From positions 1 through 7,255 of the forward strand of contig JAEYPG010000017.1 in assembly GCA_023410975.1 (NCBI GenBank): DNA of 7,255 nucleotides. The letters are read 5' to 3'. Under the pieces are notes generated by a model. The model ran no database searches. It was not told where the DNA came from and saw only the letters and a list, made by a program, of their open reading frames with translations. This document shows, piece by piece, positions 5,979 to 7,255 of the stretch; positions within the stretch are counted from its first letter, which is position 1; the number at the start of each line of letters is the position of its first letter. This DNA is from Pseudomonadota bacterium (lineage in GTDB: Bacteria > Pseudomonadota > Gammaproteobacteria > Burkholderiales > Burkholderiaceae_C). A program made the position numbers and the translations under genes.

Positions 5979-6002
5979 AAAAAGCCGCCATAAGGCGGCT
6001 TT
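5979..6002 (-). terminator. Intrinsic terminator of the moeA-SMR unit (possibly bidirectional)
   Basis: The stem AAAGCCGCC (5981-5989) / GGCGGCTTT (5994-6002) is perfect, with loop ATAA. Read on the minus strand the hairpin is followed by TTTTT (5983-5979), a classical U-tract, 20 nt after the SMR gene stop. In the rightward direction only TTT follows, so termination of the crystallin-like transcript here is possible but weaker. Confidence 0.85.
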
Positions 6003-6022
6003 GCTGTAATTGATTCAACTGC

Positions 6023-6373
6023 TCAATTGCGCACACTGGCGTGTAACCCAATCACCCCCGCCACGATCAATCCGATGCTGGCGAGCTTCAAAGCCGTCAC
6101 CGGCTCCTTGAACCACCAGAAGCCGATCGCCGCCGTGGCGACGGTCCCCACCCCGGACCACACCGCATAAACCACGCTCAGCCCCAGCGTGCGCACCACG
6201 AAACTGTTGATGCCGAAGGACAGCACGTAGAAGACGACGATCAGCAGCGACGGTTGCCAGCGCGTCAGGCCCTCGCTCAGGCGCAGGCACACCGTGCCGG
6301 CGATCTCCAGCACGATGGCCGCGGCCAGCAGCCACCAGGCCTGGCTGACGGTCGGGATGAAATTCGGAATCAA
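6023..6373 (-). CDS. Small multidrug resistance (SMR) family transporter, EmrE-like
   Basis: A four-helix inner-membrane protein of 116 residues that as an antiparallel dimer exchanges protons for toxic cations. The essential Glu is Glu23, within LEIAGTVCLRLSEG. Tyr49, Tyr69 and Trp72 (in YAVWSGVG) match EmrE E14, Y40, Y60 and W63 with a constant offset of 9. This favours the quaternary-ammonium (EmrE/Qac) subtype over guanidinium exporters (SugE/Gdx). Hydrophobic segments lie at about 13-31, 43-60, 66-84 and 93-111. EmrE Lys22 is replaced by Arg31. The only usable start before helix 1 is TTG at 6373; no ATG is available, and the ribosome binding site is weak. It begins 19 nt after the moeA stop, so it is probably read from the moeA transcript and ends at the hairpin at 5979-6002. 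Automated annotation might call it sugE; I leave the symbol open. Confidence 0.9.
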   Translation of the reverse strand: MIPNFIPTVSQAWWLLAAAIVLEIAGTVCLRLSEGLTRWQPSLLIVVFYVLSFGINSFVVRTLGLSVVYAVWSGVGTVATAAIGFWWFKEPVTALKLASIGLIVAGVIGLHASVRN

Positions 6374-6392
6374 GCGGCCCGCAGGGCAGGGC

Positions 6393-7255
6393 TCAGATCA
6401 AGCCCTCGAAAGGCAGCACGTCCACCAGGTCGCCCGCGGCCACGTTGCCCTGCTCGTGCCCCAGCACGATCAGCCCGTTGGCCTCGCTCATGCTGCGCAG
6501 CACGCCCGAGCCCTGGCTGCCGGTGATGCGCACGCTCCAGGCGCCGTCGGCGCCGCGCTCCACGATGCCGCGCTGGTACTCGGTGCGCCCGGCCTTCTTG
6601 CGGATCGGCGTGGCGCTGGCGGCGCGGATCAGCGGCAGCGGCGCCGCCGTGGCGCCCGACATCGCCAGCAGCGCCTCGCGCACGAAGGCATAGAAGGTCA
6701 CCATCACTGCCACCGGGTTGCCCGGCAGCCCGAACAGCACCGCCTCGCGCCCCGGCTCGCCGATGCGCCCGATCGCCATCGGCCGCCCCGGGCGCATCGC
6801 GATCTTCCAGAACAGCACCTCGCCCAGCGTCTTCATCACCGCCTTGGTGTGGTCCGCCTCGCCCACGCTCACGCCGCCCGAGGTGATCACCGCGTCGGCA
6901 CAGGCCGCCGCCTCGCGGAAAGCCGCCTCCAGCGCGGCCGGGTCGTCGCGCACCACGCCCATGTCGATCGCCTCCACCCCCAGGCGCTGCAACATGCCCC
7001 AGATCGTGTAACGGTTGCTGTCGTACACGCAGCCGGCGTCCAGCGGCTCGCCGATGGAGCGCAGCTCGTCGCCGGTGGAGAAGAAGGCCACCCGCAGCCG
7101 GCGCCGCACCGGCACCTCGGCCTGGCCCAGCGAGGCCAGCAGCCCCAGGTCCGCCGGGCGCAGCACCCGGCCGGCACGCAGCGCGGGCTCGCCGCGCTTC
7201 AGGTCTTCGCCCGCCAGGCGGCGGTTCTCGCCGGCGCGCACCACGCCGGCCGGCA
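6393..7255 (-). CDS. moeA: Molybdopterin molybdenumtransferase MoeA, 5' end outside window
   Basis: Inserts molybdate into adenylated molybdopterin in the last step of molybdenum cofactor synthesis, in the cytosol. The C-terminal part (about 287 residues of a usual 400 or so) is present; the N-terminus lies beyond base 7255. Seen in order: VRAGENRRLAGEDLKRG (domain I/II end), then the MoCF-binding domain with STGDEL (7062-7079), DSNRYTIWGML, TSGGVSVGEADHTK (around 6843-6884), MRPGRPMAIG and LFGLPGNPVAVMVTF (around 6712-6740). A C-terminal beta-barrel domain IV ends in DLVDVLPFEGLI. The GVSVG and GLPGNPV motifs bind molybdopterin and the metal in this family. The apparent start at 7244 is a GTG in the middle of a conserved region and is not the true start. 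The downstream partner is the SMR transporter; no other cofactor gene is visible. Confidence 0.95.
   Translation of the reverse strand, partial: PAGVVRAGENRRLAGEDLKRGEPALRAGRVLRPADLGLLASLGQAEVPVRRRLRVAFFSTGDELRSIGEPLDAGCVYDSNRYTIWGMLQRLGVEAIDMGVVRDDPAALEAAFREAAACADAVITSGGVSVGEADHTKAVMKTLGEVLFWKIAMRPGRPMAIGRIGEPGREAVLFGLPGNPVAVMVTFYAFVREALLAMSGATAAPLPLIRAASATPIRKKAGRTEYQRGIVERGADGAWSVRITGSQGSGVLRSMSEANGLIVLGHEQGNVAAGDLVDVLPFEGLI

Noticed and set aside
5725..6022. CRISPR array or small RNA gene in the repeat-rich intergenic stretch
   Set aside because: There are only two diverged palindromic copies without uniform spacers and no cas genes; the hairpins fit REP-like elements plus an intrinsic terminator.

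Overview
The window looks like chromosomal DNA of a high-GC betaproteobacterium, probably Burkholderiales and Comamonadaceae-like. This rests on the strong G/C third-position bias, the mltD-gloB / methyltransferase-rnhA neighbourhood, and the CGTTCGTCCTGAG-type palindromic repeats. The family assignment is inference; no rRNA or other taxonomic marker is present. No tRNA, rRNA, CRISPR array, insertion sequence or phage gene was seen.

Left part (1-3703): housekeeping genes in a neighbourhood that also exists in Escherichia coli (mltD, gloB, yafS, rnhA, with dnaQ beyond, recalled from memory). On the minus strand gloB (glyoxalase II) is followed by mltD (a lipoprotein LysM lytic transglycosylase that leaves the window at base 1), joined by an ATGA stop/start overlap. 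Divergently, on the plus strand, a YafS-like methyltransferase-fold protein overlaps rnhA (RNase HI) by 8 nt; rnhA begins at TTG. A perfect TATAAT lies 9 nt before the gloB ATG.

Middle part (3704-5724): two divergent genes for exported proteins. One encodes a secreted alpha/beta-hydrolase with a Ser-His-Asp type triad (minus). The other encodes a small secreted six-cysteine protein with two copies of a YD..YY..G / NR..S motif, resembling beta-gamma-crystallin or peptidase-inhibitor-I36 folds (plus). They look like accessory genes between two housekeeping blocks. The base composition of the hydrolase gene and the shared intergenic region looks less GC-extreme than the flanks by eye.

Right part (5725-7255): an intergenic stretch carries two related palindromic repeats of the REP/BIME kind with a third hairpin between them, then a strong hairpin terminator reading leftwards. 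This terminator closes a minus-strand unit of moeA (molybdopterin molybdenumtransferase, 5' end outside the window) and a small multidrug resistance (SMR) transporter starting 19 nt after the moeA stop.

Most of the window is ordinary. The least explained items are the crystallin-like secreted protein and its divergent hydrolase, the YafS-like protein without a visible SAM-binding glycine motif, and the repeat cluster.
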